Below are positions 1 to 9,096 of a stretch of DNA of 64,000 nt, piece by piece. Position 1 is the stretch's first letter. The number at the start of each line of letters is the position of its first letter. A program made the translations under genes and the position numbers. Source of the DNA: Bacteroides sp. OM05-12 (lineage in GTDB: Bacteria > Bacteroidota > Bacteroidia > Bacteroidales > Bacteroidaceae). Location of the stretch: positions 17,658-81,657 of the forward strand of contig NZ_QSUN01000008.1 of NCBI RefSeq assembly GCF_003438995.1, read 5' to 3'. Under the pieces are notes generated by a model. That model had not been told where the DNA came from and did no database searches. It worked only from the letters and a program-made list of their open reading frames with translations.

Positions 1-2151
1 TACAAGATGTTCTCTTAACCACGGATAACCACCACCCTTTCCCGTATCGAATATCTCATTGCCCAAACTCCGTAATGCCCATATTTCGGTAGCAGCACTC
101 GTTAACTCACGAATCGTATAGTATATTTTCACTTTGCATCCTTTTTTATGCCATTTCCGAGTGAAATCCTTCAACTTATCCACACTCAGAAAAGGATAAT
201 TAATAAAAGGATTATATTCGTTTGCATGGTGAATATTAATTATCTTTACTCCATCCTCCACATCTGCATCAGTCACTTCCGGTCTGCCTAAACTATGATA
301 ATAACGATCGGTAAACTGGCTTTTATAATCAATTTCCTTCACCGGAGTAACAAGCAGCGCAAAATCAAAAATAATGGGTTCATCCTGTTTCAACTGTCTT
401 TCGCCGCTATATATGGTAGCCACGACTTGATGTTTCTGTTTTTCAATTGTGAAACCTCCTTTACCTTCGTTGTACCAACTATCAGGATATGCCGGGTGAT
501 AAAGATTCAATAAAGGACCGGTATAAGCACTGCCTCGCAGCTCACAATGTAGTCCGGCATGAGCCGAACCTATCCAAAAACTGTCAAAAGGCCAAAGCCT
601 GTTTTCAATAGGGGCATCCCATGTACCATGATATGATTGAGGTATCTCCTGACCATGCAATCCCATACCTACCACATACTTGGCAACTTTCTCTTTCATC
701 GGTATTTCCATACGGATATCTTTCACATTGATTGCTTGTGTGGGGGTAACTGTATAGATATAATTCATCCATCCGTCGAACTCCAACGTAGCTTTGCAAT
801 CTATTTTCAAATCGTTATCAGAAGCGCGCCATTGCCAACTGATTGCATCACCTGTTCCATTATCGAATACAGGTTTGGCTTTTAAGCATTTGATTCCTTC
901 GTTTGTCTCCACAATCAACTTAATGGAAGATGATAAGATTTCATTATTCCATGCTTTTACTTGAAGCGGTAATGGAGTATCTTTACCAATCAGAATATTT
1001 CTTCCCAAACATGAAAGTGCATTCTTTTTCATGCCGACAGGGATATAGGGTTTCACCACATCATGATTTATCCCCCTAGTCGAGTTCAACCAACGAAGAC
1101 GGGAATGACGCCAGATTTCACTGTCGCCACGATCTGCCAAAACAGCTTCATCCACAATTATTGAAACAGGAACGGTGAAAAGCAACTTATCTTTGGAATA
1201 GATCTTTATGTCTCCCGTATAAATCCCTGCCGGTTGATCTTCTTTTATATCCACGCCAAACCAAAGCGGTTGAACAGCATGGGAAGATATTTGCAAGTTT
1301 ATTTTAAACGGACTGCCGTAAGGATTCGTTCCTTCTGTATTAAAACAAGTAATAGCTTGTGACGGAATATGGCAGTCACCATTATTCAAGCCATCAGTTT
1401 GATAGGTAATTTCAGGCAAAGGTTGATTTCCATTCCAAAGAGCCAACTGAAAAGCATAATATTCATTGCGTTGAGCTGTTCCTGAAAAAGTAGTTCCGGG
1501 TACTACTTTGAGCCATTTATTCGGAATATGGTCAAACATACGAACCGGACAGGAACGGTCTTCCGGAAATATCCAACATAAAGCAGGATGAGTCTGTTGA
1601 TAAGCCGATTCTTCCGATTTAGTTGCAATCACCTCCATCGGATAGAAACGATCAAACTGTGTTCTTGATTCCACCGCTTCTACAACAGCAGCCGGAATCT
1701 CCGTTTTTATTCCGTCCAACTCTCGGAGCCAATTTTGTGCAAGAGATGCTTCTACTGGATAATAATGTCCATGAAATCCTCCCTGACCTTTATAAGGCTC
1801 ATAGGACAAATAATAGAAATAATAAGTACCTTGTTCTACAGGTCCGAAAAGCAATTTGCAATTTTCATTATCCACCTGCAAACGTTGAACATTGCGAACC
1901 GTATCTCCGGTTTGCGCATTGACAATCAGGAAGGCATGTTTCTCCACTTCACGGTCATGACGTCTCCAATGAAAATCCAAGCTGACAACAGGCGAGGTTT
2001 GGTCTATTCTAAGCACCGCCCTATGGTTTCCAAACGAATTTTCCCATTGAACATCAGGAACACGATATGTATACTCTTCCTGAGCATTGAGATTCAGAAC
2101 AATCACTAACCCGACAATAAAAATCCATAATTTCAAATAATGTGTTTTCAT
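1..2151 (-). CDS. Secreted DUF6067-like glycoside-hydrolase-type protein, C-terminus cut by the window
   Basis: Only the first 717 codons are present; the gene runs off the left edge. It opens with a signal peptide (MKTHYLKLW followed by a hydrophobic stretch to about residue 23, then NAQ), so the protein is exported. A long beta-rich part follows; around residues 525-550 there is a block with WIGSAHAGLHCELRG and GPLLN that I recall from bacteroidal proteins of the DUF6067/glycoside-hydrolase-like group. Catalytic residues cannot be named. It starts 15 bp after the stop of the GH95 gene on the same strand, so the two are probably one operon and may act on the same glycan. The family call is from memory of the motif; secretion and operon position are directly visible. 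Confidence 0.6.
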   Translation of the reverse strand, partial: MKTHYLKLWIFIVGLVIVLNLNAQEEYTYRVPDVQWENSFGNHRAVLRIDQTSPVVSLDFHWRRHDREVEKHAFLIVNAQTGDTVRNVQRLQVDNENCKLLFGPVEQGTYYFYYLSYEPYKGQGGFHGHYYPVEASLAQNWLRELDGIKTEIPAAVVEAVESRTQFDRFYPMEVIATKSEESAYQQTHPALCWIFPEDRSCPVRMFDHIPNKWLKVVPGTTFSGTAQRNEYYAFQLALWNGNQPLPEITYQTDGLNNGDCHIPSQAITCFNTEGTNPYGSPFKINLQISSHAVQPLWFGVDIKEDQPAGIYTGDIKIYSKDKLLFTVPVSIIVDEAVLADRGDSEIWRHSRLRWLNSTRGINHDVVKPYIPVGMKKNALSCLGRNILIGKDTPLPLQVKAWNNEILSSSIKLIVETNEGIKCLKAKPVFDNGTGDAISWQWRASDNDLKIDCKATLEFDGWMNYIYTVTPTQAINVKDIRMEIPMKEKVAKYVVGMGLHGQEIPQSYHGTWDAPIENRLWPFDSFWIGSAHAGLHCELRGSAYTGPLLNLYHPAYPDSWYNEGKGGFTIEKQKHQVVATIYSGERQLKQDEPIIFDFALLVTPVKEIDYKSQFTDRYYHSLGRPEVTDADVEDGVKIINIHHANEYNPFINYPFLSVDKLKDFTRKWHKKGCKVKIYYTIRELTSAATEIWALRSLGNEIFDTGKGGGYPWLREHLV

Positions 2152-2166
2152 TTATAGTTTAAAGTA

Positions 2167-4584
2167 TTAATAGATATATAAATTCACTTTCTCTCCTTTC
2201 TCCATCGTAATAGAAAGCAATTCATTCGATTTAACAAGGCTTTTTGTTTTACCTTTTACCAGCTTTATCTCCGGATTTGCTGTTCCCAAAACCGGTAGTT
2301 TTATCTGATAAGTACCGGAACATTCCGCATATAATTCCACTTTCATCTTTTCAGTGGCAGCCTCATCCCATGAAGCATTTACAACCATTCCTCCCCTTGC
2401 CTTCAACCCTCGAAACGAACCTTTCTTCCAGTAATAAGCAGGAAGAATTTCAATGTAACCGTCATGACTTTGAAGGAGCATTTCTGCAATACCGGCAGTA
2501 CCTCCGAAGTTTCCGTCAATCTGAAAAGGCGGATGCGCACAGAAAAGATTCGGATAAGTACCTCCTCCCCGATATTCTTTCGAAATATTCACCGGATACA
2601 GTAGCCCTTTTAATAATTTATGTGCTCTTTCTCCATCTTTCAGACGCGCCCAGAAATTAATCTTCCAAGCTCGTGACCATCCGGTACCACCATCTCCCCG
2701 CCTGTCAAGCGTAGTGCGGCAAGCATTTATCAGCTCCGGTGTCTTAATAGGTGTAATTTGATTGGCAGGATATAAGCCGTAAAGATGAGAAACATGACGG
2801 TGCGTTATCTCCGCTTCAGGGTAATCTTCCAACCATTCTTGCAAATAGCCGCCTTTTTTGCTTACTTGCATAGGAGGAAGTTGCCGGATAGCCGATGTTA
2901 TTTCAGTACGGAAAGCAGAATCAATAGCCAAGATTTCAGATGCCGCTAATGTGTTTTCAAACAGTTCCCTGATAATCTGCGTATCCATAGTAGGCCCCAT
3001 ACACACGCATATTTTCTCTCCATTCAGCAGAAAACCATTCTCCGGTGAAGAAGAAGGCGCTGTTACTAGCCAACCATGCTTCGGTTCTTTAATCATTGTA
3101 GACAGGAAAAATTCACTCGCGCTTTTCAACGTCGGATAAATTTGACTTATATAGGATTTATCACCGGGATTAAACAAATGATGTTGCCAAAGATGCTCGC
3201 ACAACCATGCCCCACCCGTATTGGTTGCTCCCCATGAAGCATGTTCTCCCGGTGCCGTAAAGTTCCATGGATTGCTGACCACATGGGCCACCCATCCTTT
3301 AGCACCGTAAAAACCTTTAGCAGTAATCTCACCGGAAGGAACTAATTGTTGTGTATAGTCAATTAATGTACGATGCAATTCGGGTAAGTTGATAACTTCT
3401 GCCGGCCAATAACACATCTGCAAATTTATATTCAGGTGATAATCTCCATTCCACGGCGTTTGAACAGTATTTGCCCATAAGCCTTGCAGGTTAAGCGGCA
3501 ATCCGTTTTCACGAGTACCGCTAATCATTAAATAGCGTCCATAGTGAAAATACAGAGCATAAAGAGCCGGATCTTCAATCTCTTGATTTTCAATCAACCG
3601 TTTGTCAGTAGGTTTATCCGGTTGCGAACCGCCTAACTGAAGGTCTACTCTATCAAATTTCTCTTGATAGGCCTTGCGGTGAGCATCACGTAATTTGTCA
3701 TATTTAATAGTACAGGCATCCGTCAATAAAGAATCTACAGTTCGACGGAAATCTTTAGAAGTATAATCCGTACCTGATGAAATAATAACATAAGCCTCTT
3801 TCGCTTTATCGATACTCAATACTTTATTTTTAGAATTTATTTCTCCATCGGTTACCACCCGAACCTTCGTCAGGTACTGCATACCCGGTCCGTTGTATCC
3901 ATCGTTCAATTCCCCTTTCATGCATAAGACATTCCCTTCCGTATAAGTTTCAAAACGTTCGGGACGGCTTAATGACAAGTCGAAAGCTAATTTCTTTGCT
4001 TTATTTGAAGTCAGACGAATCACAATCACATCCTGTGCATGAGATACAAAATATTCACGAGAATATTCCACACCTTTCATCCGGAAATGGGTATAGGCTT
4101 CCGCATTGTTTAAATCCAACCCTCTGCGATAATCCGAATAAACAGAATCATTATAATGGTAAGTAATATTCAGCGTTCCCAATGTCTCAAAACAACCATA
4201 AGGAGCATCCTTTCCCTTGGCAAAGTTTGTACCTGCTCCTTTACACTTGAAATGGGTATACGCCAAATCCTGCGCCTCCTTATTTTTTCCTTCAAGAAGT
4301 AATTCCCTTATTTGCGGTAAATACCGTATTGTTTCCGGATTTACAGCATCTTCCCGACTGCCCGACCAAAGTGTTATATCATTCAAAATCACTTTTTCAT
4401 GGAACAAGCCTCCATCCGGCATCGCCCCTAAACGACCGTTACCCAACGGAAGAGATTCTTCCCATGTAAGGGCCGGAAGAGTATACCATAACTCCAATTC
4501 CCCCTTTGCAAAACCGCTCAATACTACACTTTGACAGAAAAGAAAGCTTAAAAGCCTGAACAAACGCATTGAATACCCCATCAT
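2167..4584 (-). CDS. GH95 alpha-L-fucosidase/alpha-L-galactosidase
   Basis: The 805-residue protein has a short signal peptide (second Met at residue 6, [11 protein letters not shown]) and the full length expected for GH95. The N-terminal region has the family landmark [12 protein letters not shown]. The central barrel carries [13 protein letters not shown] near residue 385, whose paired Asn residues activate the catalytic water in this family; SSSPENGF near 511 holds the likely general-acid Glu, and [14 protein letters not shown] near 689 the conserved Asp. GH95 enzymes invert alpha-1,2-linked L-fucose or, in some Bacteroides members, L-galactose; the sequence does not decide between them. 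The gene leads an operon with the DUF6067-like gene 15 bp downstream. There is no SusC/SusD pair in view. Confidence 0.93.
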   Translation of the reverse strand: MMGYSMRLFRLLSFLFCQSVVLSGFAKGELELWYTLPALTWEESLPLGNGRLGAMPDGGLFHEKVILNDITLWSGSREDAVNPETIRYLPQIRELLLEGKNKEAQDLAYTHFKCKGAGTNFAKGKDAPYGCFETLGTLNITYHYNDSVYSDYRRGLDLNNAEAYTHFRMKGVEYSREYFVSHAQDVIVIRLTSNKAKKLAFDLSLSRPERFETYTEGNVLCMKGELNDGYNGPGMQYLTKVRVVTDGEINSKNKVLSIDKAKEAYVIISSGTDYTSKDFRRTVDSLLTDACTIKYDKLRDAHRKAYQEKFDRVDLQLGGSQPDKPTDKRLIENQEIEDPALYALYFHYGRYLMISGTRENGLPLNLQGLWANTVQTPWNGDYHLNINLQMCYWPAEVINLPELHRTLIDYTQQLVPSGEITAKGFYGAKGWVAHVVSNPWNFTAPGEHASWGATNTGGAWLCEHLWQHHLFNPGDKSYISQIYPTLKSASEFFLSTMIKEPKHGWLVTAPSSSPENGFLLNGEKICVCMGPTMDTQIIRELFENTLAASEILAIDSAFRTEITSAIRQLPPMQVSKKGGYLQEWLEDYPEAEITHRHVSHLYGLYPANQITPIKTPELINACRTTLDRRGDGGTGWSRAWKINFWARLKDGERAHKLLKGLLYPVNISKEYRGGGTYPNLFCAHPPFQIDGNFGGTAGIAEMLLQSHDGYIEILPAYYWKKGSFRGLKARGGMVVNASWDEAATEKMKVELYAECSGTYQIKLPVLGTANPEIKLVKGKTKSLVKSNELLSITMEKGEKVNLYIY

Positions 4585-4626
4585 GTTTTAATGATTTATA
4601 TGTTTTTCTCCAAAATCCTATGGCAA

Positions 4627-4676
4627 CAAAGTTACCGCAGGACGGAGTTACTTCATGTATAATATCGTCTATTATA
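4627..4676 (-). promoter_or_regulatory. Promoter of the GH95 gene with an adjacent dyad
   Basis: Reading the minus strand, TAACTTTG at 4634-4627 fits the Bacteroides -7 box TAnnTTTG and lies about 43 nt before the start codon. Just upstream, 4658-4676 is a perfect inverted repeat, TATAATA-N5-TATTATA, placed over or beside the -33 position. It could be an operator for a sugar-responsive regulator; no regulator gene is adjacent. Confidence 0.55.
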
Positions 4677-4750
4677 TTACTAAAAACGTCTAATAACGCA
4701 TTTATCGGGACATAGCAATAATGAATACAGGCAAATAAAATTATTTATTA

Positions 4751-4758
4751 TATCTTTG
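4751..4758 (+). promoter_or_regulatory. -7 box of the small basic protein gene
   Basis: TATCTTTG matches TAnnTTTG exactly. It sits 17 bp before the first possible start codon, so the leader is very short. Confidence 0.6.
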
Positions 4759-4775
4759 CACAGTCTAAACAAACA

Positions 4776-4994
4776 ATGTATATGAAAAAACAAATTACGC
4801 GGGATGACTACATCAAAGCCAACCGTAAAGCAAGTCGTGAAGAAGAAATTCAAGCTCACGGACACCCGATTTGCTATAAAAGGGTGCATGTTTCCAAAAA
4901 GGTTTATAACCGTAAAAAGATTAAGGCAGGCGATAAGGGTCTGCCTTATTTGTTTTTAACGAACTTAATCACAAAATGTTTATTTGTAAACTAA
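4776..4994 (+). CDS. Small basic conserved-type protein, function unknown
   Basis: This 72-residue protein (70 if the second Met, MKKQITRDDY, is used) is rich in Lys and Arg, has no signal peptide, and shows ASREEEIQAHGHPICYKR followed by a basic VSKKVYNRKK segment. I recall similar short proteins in Bacteroides genomes, but no function. A good -7 box stands immediately upstream, which supports a real gene rather than a chance frame. The last 15 bp overlap the 3' end of the convergent acyltransferase gene, so the C-terminal residues (LITKCLFVN) may be a poorly conserved extension. Nucleic-acid binding is possible from composition only. Confidence 0.65.
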   Translation: MYMKKQITRDDYIKANRKASREEEIQAHGHPICYKRVHVSKKVYNRKKIKAGDKGLPYLFLTNLITKCLFVN

Positions 4995-5918
4995 CATCTG
5001 TTTCCTCCCAAAGAAATAAGTAGAGAAATGTAGTTTATCCATCAGCCATGTAATACCGAAGCACCCGGCAAGAACAAATGTCACAGCCACACACATAAAG
5101 CACATTCCGGAAGAATCAAAAGCGAATACAGGTACGAAGAACTTGGAAAGAATAGTAAATATAGGAGAAAACAAAAGAATAACTAATGTGTTGCGTCCTA
5201 TAAAATAACTGTATTGTTTTATTCTGTTCGGCAGATAATGATAAATAAATAACAGAAAGCTGATAACCAAATAGGTTATTGTTACCCCGGCTAATGTTTC
5301 TCTATGCAGATTTTCCGGAAAACAACAAAAGAAAACCAAAGGTATTATTGCCAAAACGGAGGAACGAAATACAGTAAGAAAACCCTGTCTACTTCTACTG
5401 ACGGCTACACCTATCAGAAAATAGATTGCATTCGAGAACGACATCAGTCCACAAACGGAAGACAATAAATAGAAACAAATACTTAATAGAATAAAACGGG
5501 AAAAACTATCCATACGGATATAATTATAGACGAAATAATAGACTATACTGCACACCACTAACGTATGCAGATACCAATATGGTCCCATAGGTGCTATAAA
5601 AGCTTTGTTCAGCAAAAGCTGCAACGTGACTTCATCAATAGGATTTCTTGTAGGTACAACAGCAGACATGACGGTATATCCCGTCTCCATTATGGCATAC
5701 GGAATGAAGATCCATAGCATCCCCTTTAAAAAAGACTTTAACGGTTTGTCAATATTAGCCAGATAGCCGGAAAGAATAAGGAAAGCAGACATGTGAAAGG
5801 TATATACCACATTTTTTGCATAGGGATACTTATCAGCAATGTATACCAAATGAAAAATGATCATCAATACGATAAATATACACTTCAAATAATCCAGTTC
5901 CTTTATCCTACTTGCCAT
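4980..5918 (-). CDS. Acyltransferase-3 family membrane protein
   Basis: The 312-residue protein is almost wholly made of membrane helices. The first helix has the family pattern RIKELDYLKCIFIVLMIIFH, in which the His-containing end of helix 1 is the conserved catalytic region of O-acyltransferases of the OafA/WecH type. These enzymes move an acyl (usually acetyl) group from a carrier onto a sugar or other exported molecule in the inner membrane. It starts 3 bp after the MFS gene stop, so it is the last gene of the panB-MFS-acyltransferase run. The acceptor substrate cannot be told. It is a little shorter than typical members (about 340-380 residues). Confidence 0.8.
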   Translation of the reverse strand: MASRIKELDYLKCIFIVLMIIFHLVYIADKYPYAKNVVYTFHMSAFLILSGYLANIDKPLKSFLKGMLWIFIPYAIMETGYTVMSAVVPTRNPIDEVTLQLLLNKAFIAPMGPYWYLHTLVVCSIVYYFVYNYIRMDSFSRFILLSICFYLLSSVCGLMSFSNAIYFLIGVAVSRSRQGFLTVFRSSVLAIIPLVFFCCFPENLHRETLAGVTITYLVISFLLFIYHYLPNRIKQYSYFIGRNTLVILLFSPIFTILSKFFVPVFAFDSSGMCFMCVAVTFVLAGCFGITWLMDKLHFSTYFFGRKQMLVYK

Positions 5919-5921
5919 AAG

Positions 5922-7082
5922 CTATCGTAGTTTATGCTTTTTAAAATAAGGGTTAGTTAATCCTAAATAGAATCCTAATGCCAATATTACAGCCACTATC
6001 CCTACTTGGAATACGGAAATATAAGATGAAATATCAATCAGATAGCATCCCACAGCTACTCCTAAAGCAACACCGAGTTCCCATGCCAACAGGTAAGTAG
6101 TGTTGGCCGTACCACGCTGGCAATGCTCGGAGAGTTTGACTAAAATAAGCAAGAAATCCGAAGAGACAAGGCCTAAGCCCAATCCCATCATTACGGCGGC
6201 AGTCATTAAAGCAAGCGAATCGACATGGGTTATAATCAGCAAAAGCGATGCACCCATCAACAAAAGCCCGCTTACCACCCGGGCGCGTATATCCGCATTC
6301 TCGAAAACATGCTTATTGGCTATCATAGCCAACACAAATCCTCCGGCAAGTAATATAAAGAAATGGAGCGTCATTTCCTGCATCTGTACGGATTCGGTAT
6401 ACATATTAATCGTGGTAAGCAACATCCCGAATACAAATGAGACCAAGATGAGGTTAATGGCAGGCAGCCATCCTCTAAGCAGCAGGAAACGATCCAAAGA
6501 ACATACCGGAGCTCCTATCGGAGCGCGGAAAGGGACATGAATGAGGGATACGAATATTAAGCCTATTCCTCCTAATATAATAGACGCGTAGAGCACCTGT
6601 TGCAAACCTTCATACTTGTAAAGCAGCAAACCGATCATCGCTCCGAATACCATTCCCAAACGTGCAGCCCACCCAAAACAAGTGTTTGCCTCACTGCGTC
6701 TGGAGGTATTGGTTATATCGATTGCCAAAGTGCTTCCCATGGTAGTCGCCACACCAAACAATGCTCCCTGTATGATGCGGAGTACTGCAACCCACAACAA
6801 AGTACCGACCATAGAATATCCTCCCACAATGGCTATTACCGCCAGAAAAGAAAGCATACAGACATTCTTTCGTCTGAAAGTGTCGATAAAATAGCTATAA
6901 AAAGGTCCGAGCAGGAACTGCGATAACGCAAACAAAGCGAGTATCCCCCCTGCAATAGAAAGAGACGTATCGAAACGCTCCACCAAATACATTGGTAACA
7001 CGGGCAAAAGCATATATAAGGAGGCAAAGAGCAATAAATTACTCAAATATATCCTTATAAAATCATGTGTCCATAGCTTCAT
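5922..7082 (-). CDS. Major facilitator superfamily transporter
   Basis: This 386-residue protein has about twelve predicted membrane helices. The loop after helix 2 reads FIDTFRRKN, the usual position of the MFS signature (G-x3-D-R-x-G-R-R/K), here relaxed. A drug or small-metabolite exporter of the 12-helix class is the most likely role; the substrate is unknown. It lies between panB (17 bp upstream) and the acyltransferase (3 bp downstream) on the same strand, so all three should be co-transcribed, though a functional link to pantothenate is not shown by sequence. Confidence 0.85.
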   Translation of the reverse strand: MKLWTHDFIRIYLSNLLLFASLYMLLPVLPMYLVERFDTSLSIAGGILALFALSQFLLGPFYSYFIDTFRRKNVCMLSFLAVIAIVGGYSMVGTLLWVAVLRIIQGALFGVATTMGSTLAIDITNTSRRSEANTCFGWAARLGMVFGAMIGLLLYKYEGLQQVLYASIILGGIGLIFVSLIHVPFRAPIGAPVCSLDRFLLLRGWLPAINLILVSFVFGMLLTTINMYTESVQMQEMTLHFFILLAGGFVLAMIANKHVFENADIRARVVSGLLLMGASLLLIITHVDSLALMTAAVMMGLGLGLVSSDFLLILVKLSEHCQRGTANTTYLLAWELGVALGVAVGCYLIDISSYISVFQVGIVAVILALGFYLGLTNPYFKKHKLR

Positions 7083-7099
7083 ACATTCGGTATTAATGA

Positions 7100-7921
7100 C
7101 TAATATTGTTCCTGTTCGTTCGGGAAATCGCTACTTTTTACGTCGGCAACATACTGACTGATGGCGTTTGTCATCACACTATGCAAATCAGCATAACGAC
7201 GGAGGAAACGAGGACTGAATCCTTGAGACATTCCCAACATATCGGATACCACCAATACTTGTCCGTCTACATAGCCTCCCGCACCGATACCGATAACAGG
7301 AATAGTCAATTCTTTTGCCACACGTGCCGCAAGGGATGCCGGAATCTTTTCCAACACCAAACCGAAACAACCGGCTTCTTCCAAAAGATGCGCGTCACGA
7401 ACCAACTTTTCGGCTTCGGCATCTTCTTTTGCACGTACGGTGTATGTTCCGTATTTATTAATAGACTGAGGCATCAATCCCAAATGTCCCATAATAGGAA
7501 TACCGGCAGAGATAATACGCTTTACCGTATCAATAATTTCTTCTCCGCCTTCCAACTTCAACGCATCGGCGTGAGATTCTTTCATAATACGAATGGCAGA
7601 AGCCACACCTTCCAACGGATTTCCCTGATAAGAGCCGAAAGGCATATCTACAATAACCAATGCACGCTTCACACCGCGAACCACGGATTTACCATGATAA
7701 ATCATCTGGTCGAGTGTCATTGGCAAAGTGGTAACATTACCTGCCATGACATTGGATGCGGAGTCACCTACAAGAACCACGTCTATACCTGCACCGTCTA
7801 CAATCTGGGCTGTAGTATAATCATAAGAAGTAAGCATTGATATTTTCTCTCCGCGCTGCTTCATTTCAAACAAACGGTGGGTAGTAACTTTTCTGGTATC
7901 GTCTGAAATATAACCTGCCAT
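7100..7921 (-). CDS. panB: 3-methyl-2-oxobutanoate hydroxymethyltransferase (ketopantoate synthesis)
   Basis: PanB transfers a hydroxymethyl group from 5,10-methylene-tetrahydrofolate to 2-oxoisovalerate, the first committed step to pantothenate and coenzyme A, in the cytoplasm. The 273 residues match the family length (about 264). Visible motifs are [27 protein letters not shown] (metal-binding Asp), [25 protein letters not shown] and [18 protein letters not shown]. The start codon is followed by a typical short N-terminus and preceded by a -7 box, so the start is well supported. No panC or panD is adjacent. Confidence 0.97.
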   Translation of the reverse strand: MAGYISDDTRKVTTHRLFEMKQRGEKISMLTSYDYTTAQIVDGAGIDVVLVGDSASNVMAGNVTTLPMTLDQMIYHGKSVVRGVKRALVIVDMPFGSYQGNPLEGVASAIRIMKESHADALKLEGGEEIIDTVKRIISAGIPIMGHLGLMPQSINKYGTYTVRAKEDAEAEKLVRDAHLLEEAGCFGLVLEKIPASLAARVAKELTIPVIGIGAGGYVDGQVLVVSDMLGMSQGFSPRFLRRYADLHSVMTNAISQYVADVKSSDFPNEQEQY

Positions 7922-7958
7922 AATTTTTCGTTTTTATTAGTTGTATTAAAATTGGGCG

Positions 7959-7966
7959 CAAAGTTA
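7959..7966 (-). promoter_or_regulatory. -7 box of the panB operon
   Basis: On the minus strand TAACTTTG fits TAnnTTTG and lies 37 bp before the panB start codon. Confidence 0.55.
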
Positions 7967-8050
7967 TCTTTAAATCTTAACCCATACAAGAAAAGAACGA
8001 AAAAAGAATATTTCGAATGTTGATATTACATCCGAAAGGCAAGAACGGAA

Positions 8051-8194
8051 TGTGTCAAAAGTCAAAGCATCCAAGTTTCCCCGCTTGAGCGGGGATTAAG
8101 GGGTGTGTGATCTTTCTTTGATTATTAAACTGTTAGAAAAATCACACACACCCTACCCCCGCTCAAGCGGGGGAATTGAGATAGTTTTGACACA
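8051..8194. repeat. Inverted-repeat intergenic element, copy 1 (MITE-like)
   Basis: The element begins TGTGTCAAAA and ends TTTTGACACA, a perfect terminal inverted repeat. Inside are two short hairpins, CCCCGCTTGAGCGGGG and CCCCGCTCAAGCGGGGG, arranged as mirror images, with GTGTGTGAT and ATCACACAC also pairing. The whole unit can fold into one long stem. A second copy at 49055-49196 differs at only about five of 142 positions. It has no coding capacity. Confidence 0.9.
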
Positions 8195-8260
8195 ACCACT
8201 TCCATATAGATTTACCCATACATATATATATATTTATATAAATACATACGGGTGGAAAAT
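8195..8260. other. AT-rich spacer without a recognisable gene
   Basis: Between the inverted-repeat element and the 22-nt array the sequence is mainly alternating A/T (8219-8248). I see no promoter or open reading frame here. Confidence 0.5.
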
Positions 8261-8348
8261 ACGTTTCACCTTGCTCATCCTCTCGTTCAGGCAAAGCAAG
8301 CCTGTCGTTCAAGCATGGTCAAACGAATGGCATTCCTTGCTTAAACGA
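8261..8348. repeat. 88-bp element of four 22-nt units, copy 1
   Basis: Four consecutive 22-nt units start at 8261, 8283, 8305 and 8327. Units 2 and 3 begin TCGTTC, units 3 and 4 end AAACGA. Unit 1 (CACCTTGCT) pairs with unit 3 (AGCATGGT), and unit 2 (GCAAAGCAAGCC) largely pairs with unit 4 (GGCATTCCTTGCTT), giving interleaved complementarity. The last unit overlaps the final two codons of the HAD gene. It matches the architecture of the elements at 19980 and 31445, but the core bases differ. Confidence 0.8.
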
Positions 8349-8994
8349 TTGAATGAATCATATCATCATACGTAAAGTTACGGAAATCATCGATAACCAG
8401 TGCGCACATATCTTGAATGGCTTCACGGGAATTAGTGGTGGCAAGCCCTATGACGGTCATATTCGCAGCATTTCCTGACTTTAAACCATTGAATGAATCT
8501 TCGAAAACAAAGCTGCGGTCGGGAGTCGTACCAAAGATCTCTGCACCAAGCAGGTAGCAATCCGGAAAAGGTTTGGAGCGAGCAAAATCTTCTGCAATAA
8601 GGATACGGTCAAAATAACCTTTCAGTTCCGGACGGGCACGGTAAACTTTTTCCATCTTGATACGGTCACTGCTCGTCACTACTGCCAAACGAACATCGTG
8701 TTTACGTAAATCTGTCAGGAAATCAAGGATTCCCGGAATATAATCATACGTCATGTTCGCTTCAAACTCCGTCAGTTCTTCGCGTATCTGCTGTTGTACA
8801 TCTTCCATCCCGACAAAATGTTTATCGAAAATCTGCATTAAGGTACTTCCCTTTATCAAAGCAGAAAAATCATTAATCTCCGGATGATATTTACGTCCCT
8901 GTTCACCCCAAAAAATCGTGTATTGTGATTCTGTATCCACCACTACCCCATCGAAATCAAAAAGTGCGGCTATCGGTTTAGTTGTATCTGCCAT
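8341..8994 (-). CDS. HAD-superfamily phosphatase/phosphomutase, beta-phosphoglucomutase-like
   Basis: The 217-residue protein has the HAD motif I FDFDGVVVDTES near the N-terminus (Asp nucleophile and Asp acid/base), the helical cap of subfamily I, motif II VVTSSD, and motif III/IV LIAEDFARSKPFPD ... FEDSFNGLKSG. The DGVVVDTE form is typical of sugar-phosphate phosphatases and beta-phosphoglucomutases. Substrate is unknown; housekeeping dephosphorylation of sugar phosphates is most likely. It is transcribed away from the MATE gene; a weak -7-like box GAACTTTG (minus strand, 9032-9025) lies upstream. Its last codons overlap the 22-nt repeat array. Confidence 0.88.
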   Translation of the reverse strand: MADTTKPIAALFDFDGVVVDTESQYTIFWGEQGRKYHPEINDFSALIKGSTLMQIFDKHFVGMEDVQQQIREELTEFEANMTYDYIPGILDFLTDLRKHDVRLAVVTSSDRIKMEKVYRARPELKGYFDRILIAEDFARSKPFPDCYLLGAEIFGTTPDRSFVFEDSFNGLKSGNAANMTVIGLATTNSREAIQDMCALVIDDFRNFTYDDMIHSIV

Positions 8995-9061
8995 ATAATT
9001 TCTTTAATTTGATTTAACGCGGCAAAGTTCATCATTCTACCTGAATACGGCAAATATTTCT

Positions 9062-9069
9062 TACCTTTG
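9062..9069 (+). promoter_or_regulatory. -7 box of the MATE gene
   Basis: TACCTTTG fits TAnnTTTG. It overlaps an in-frame TTG, which argues that translation starts downstream at the ATG at 9097. Confidence 0.65.
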
Positions 9070-9096
9070 CTCCATTTAAAAAAATATAAAGCCAAT

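Noticed and set aside
7922..8050. Riboswitch upstream of panB
   Set aside because: The leader between the -7 box and the start is only about 30 nt and shows no conserved structure.
8261..8348. 22-nt arrays as CRISPR repeats
   Set aside because: There are no spacers between units, units vary in the core, and no cas genes are present.
9067..9096. TTG start for the MATE gene
   Set aside because: The codon is part of the -7 box TACCTTTG, so it precedes transcription; the ATG at 9097 is better.
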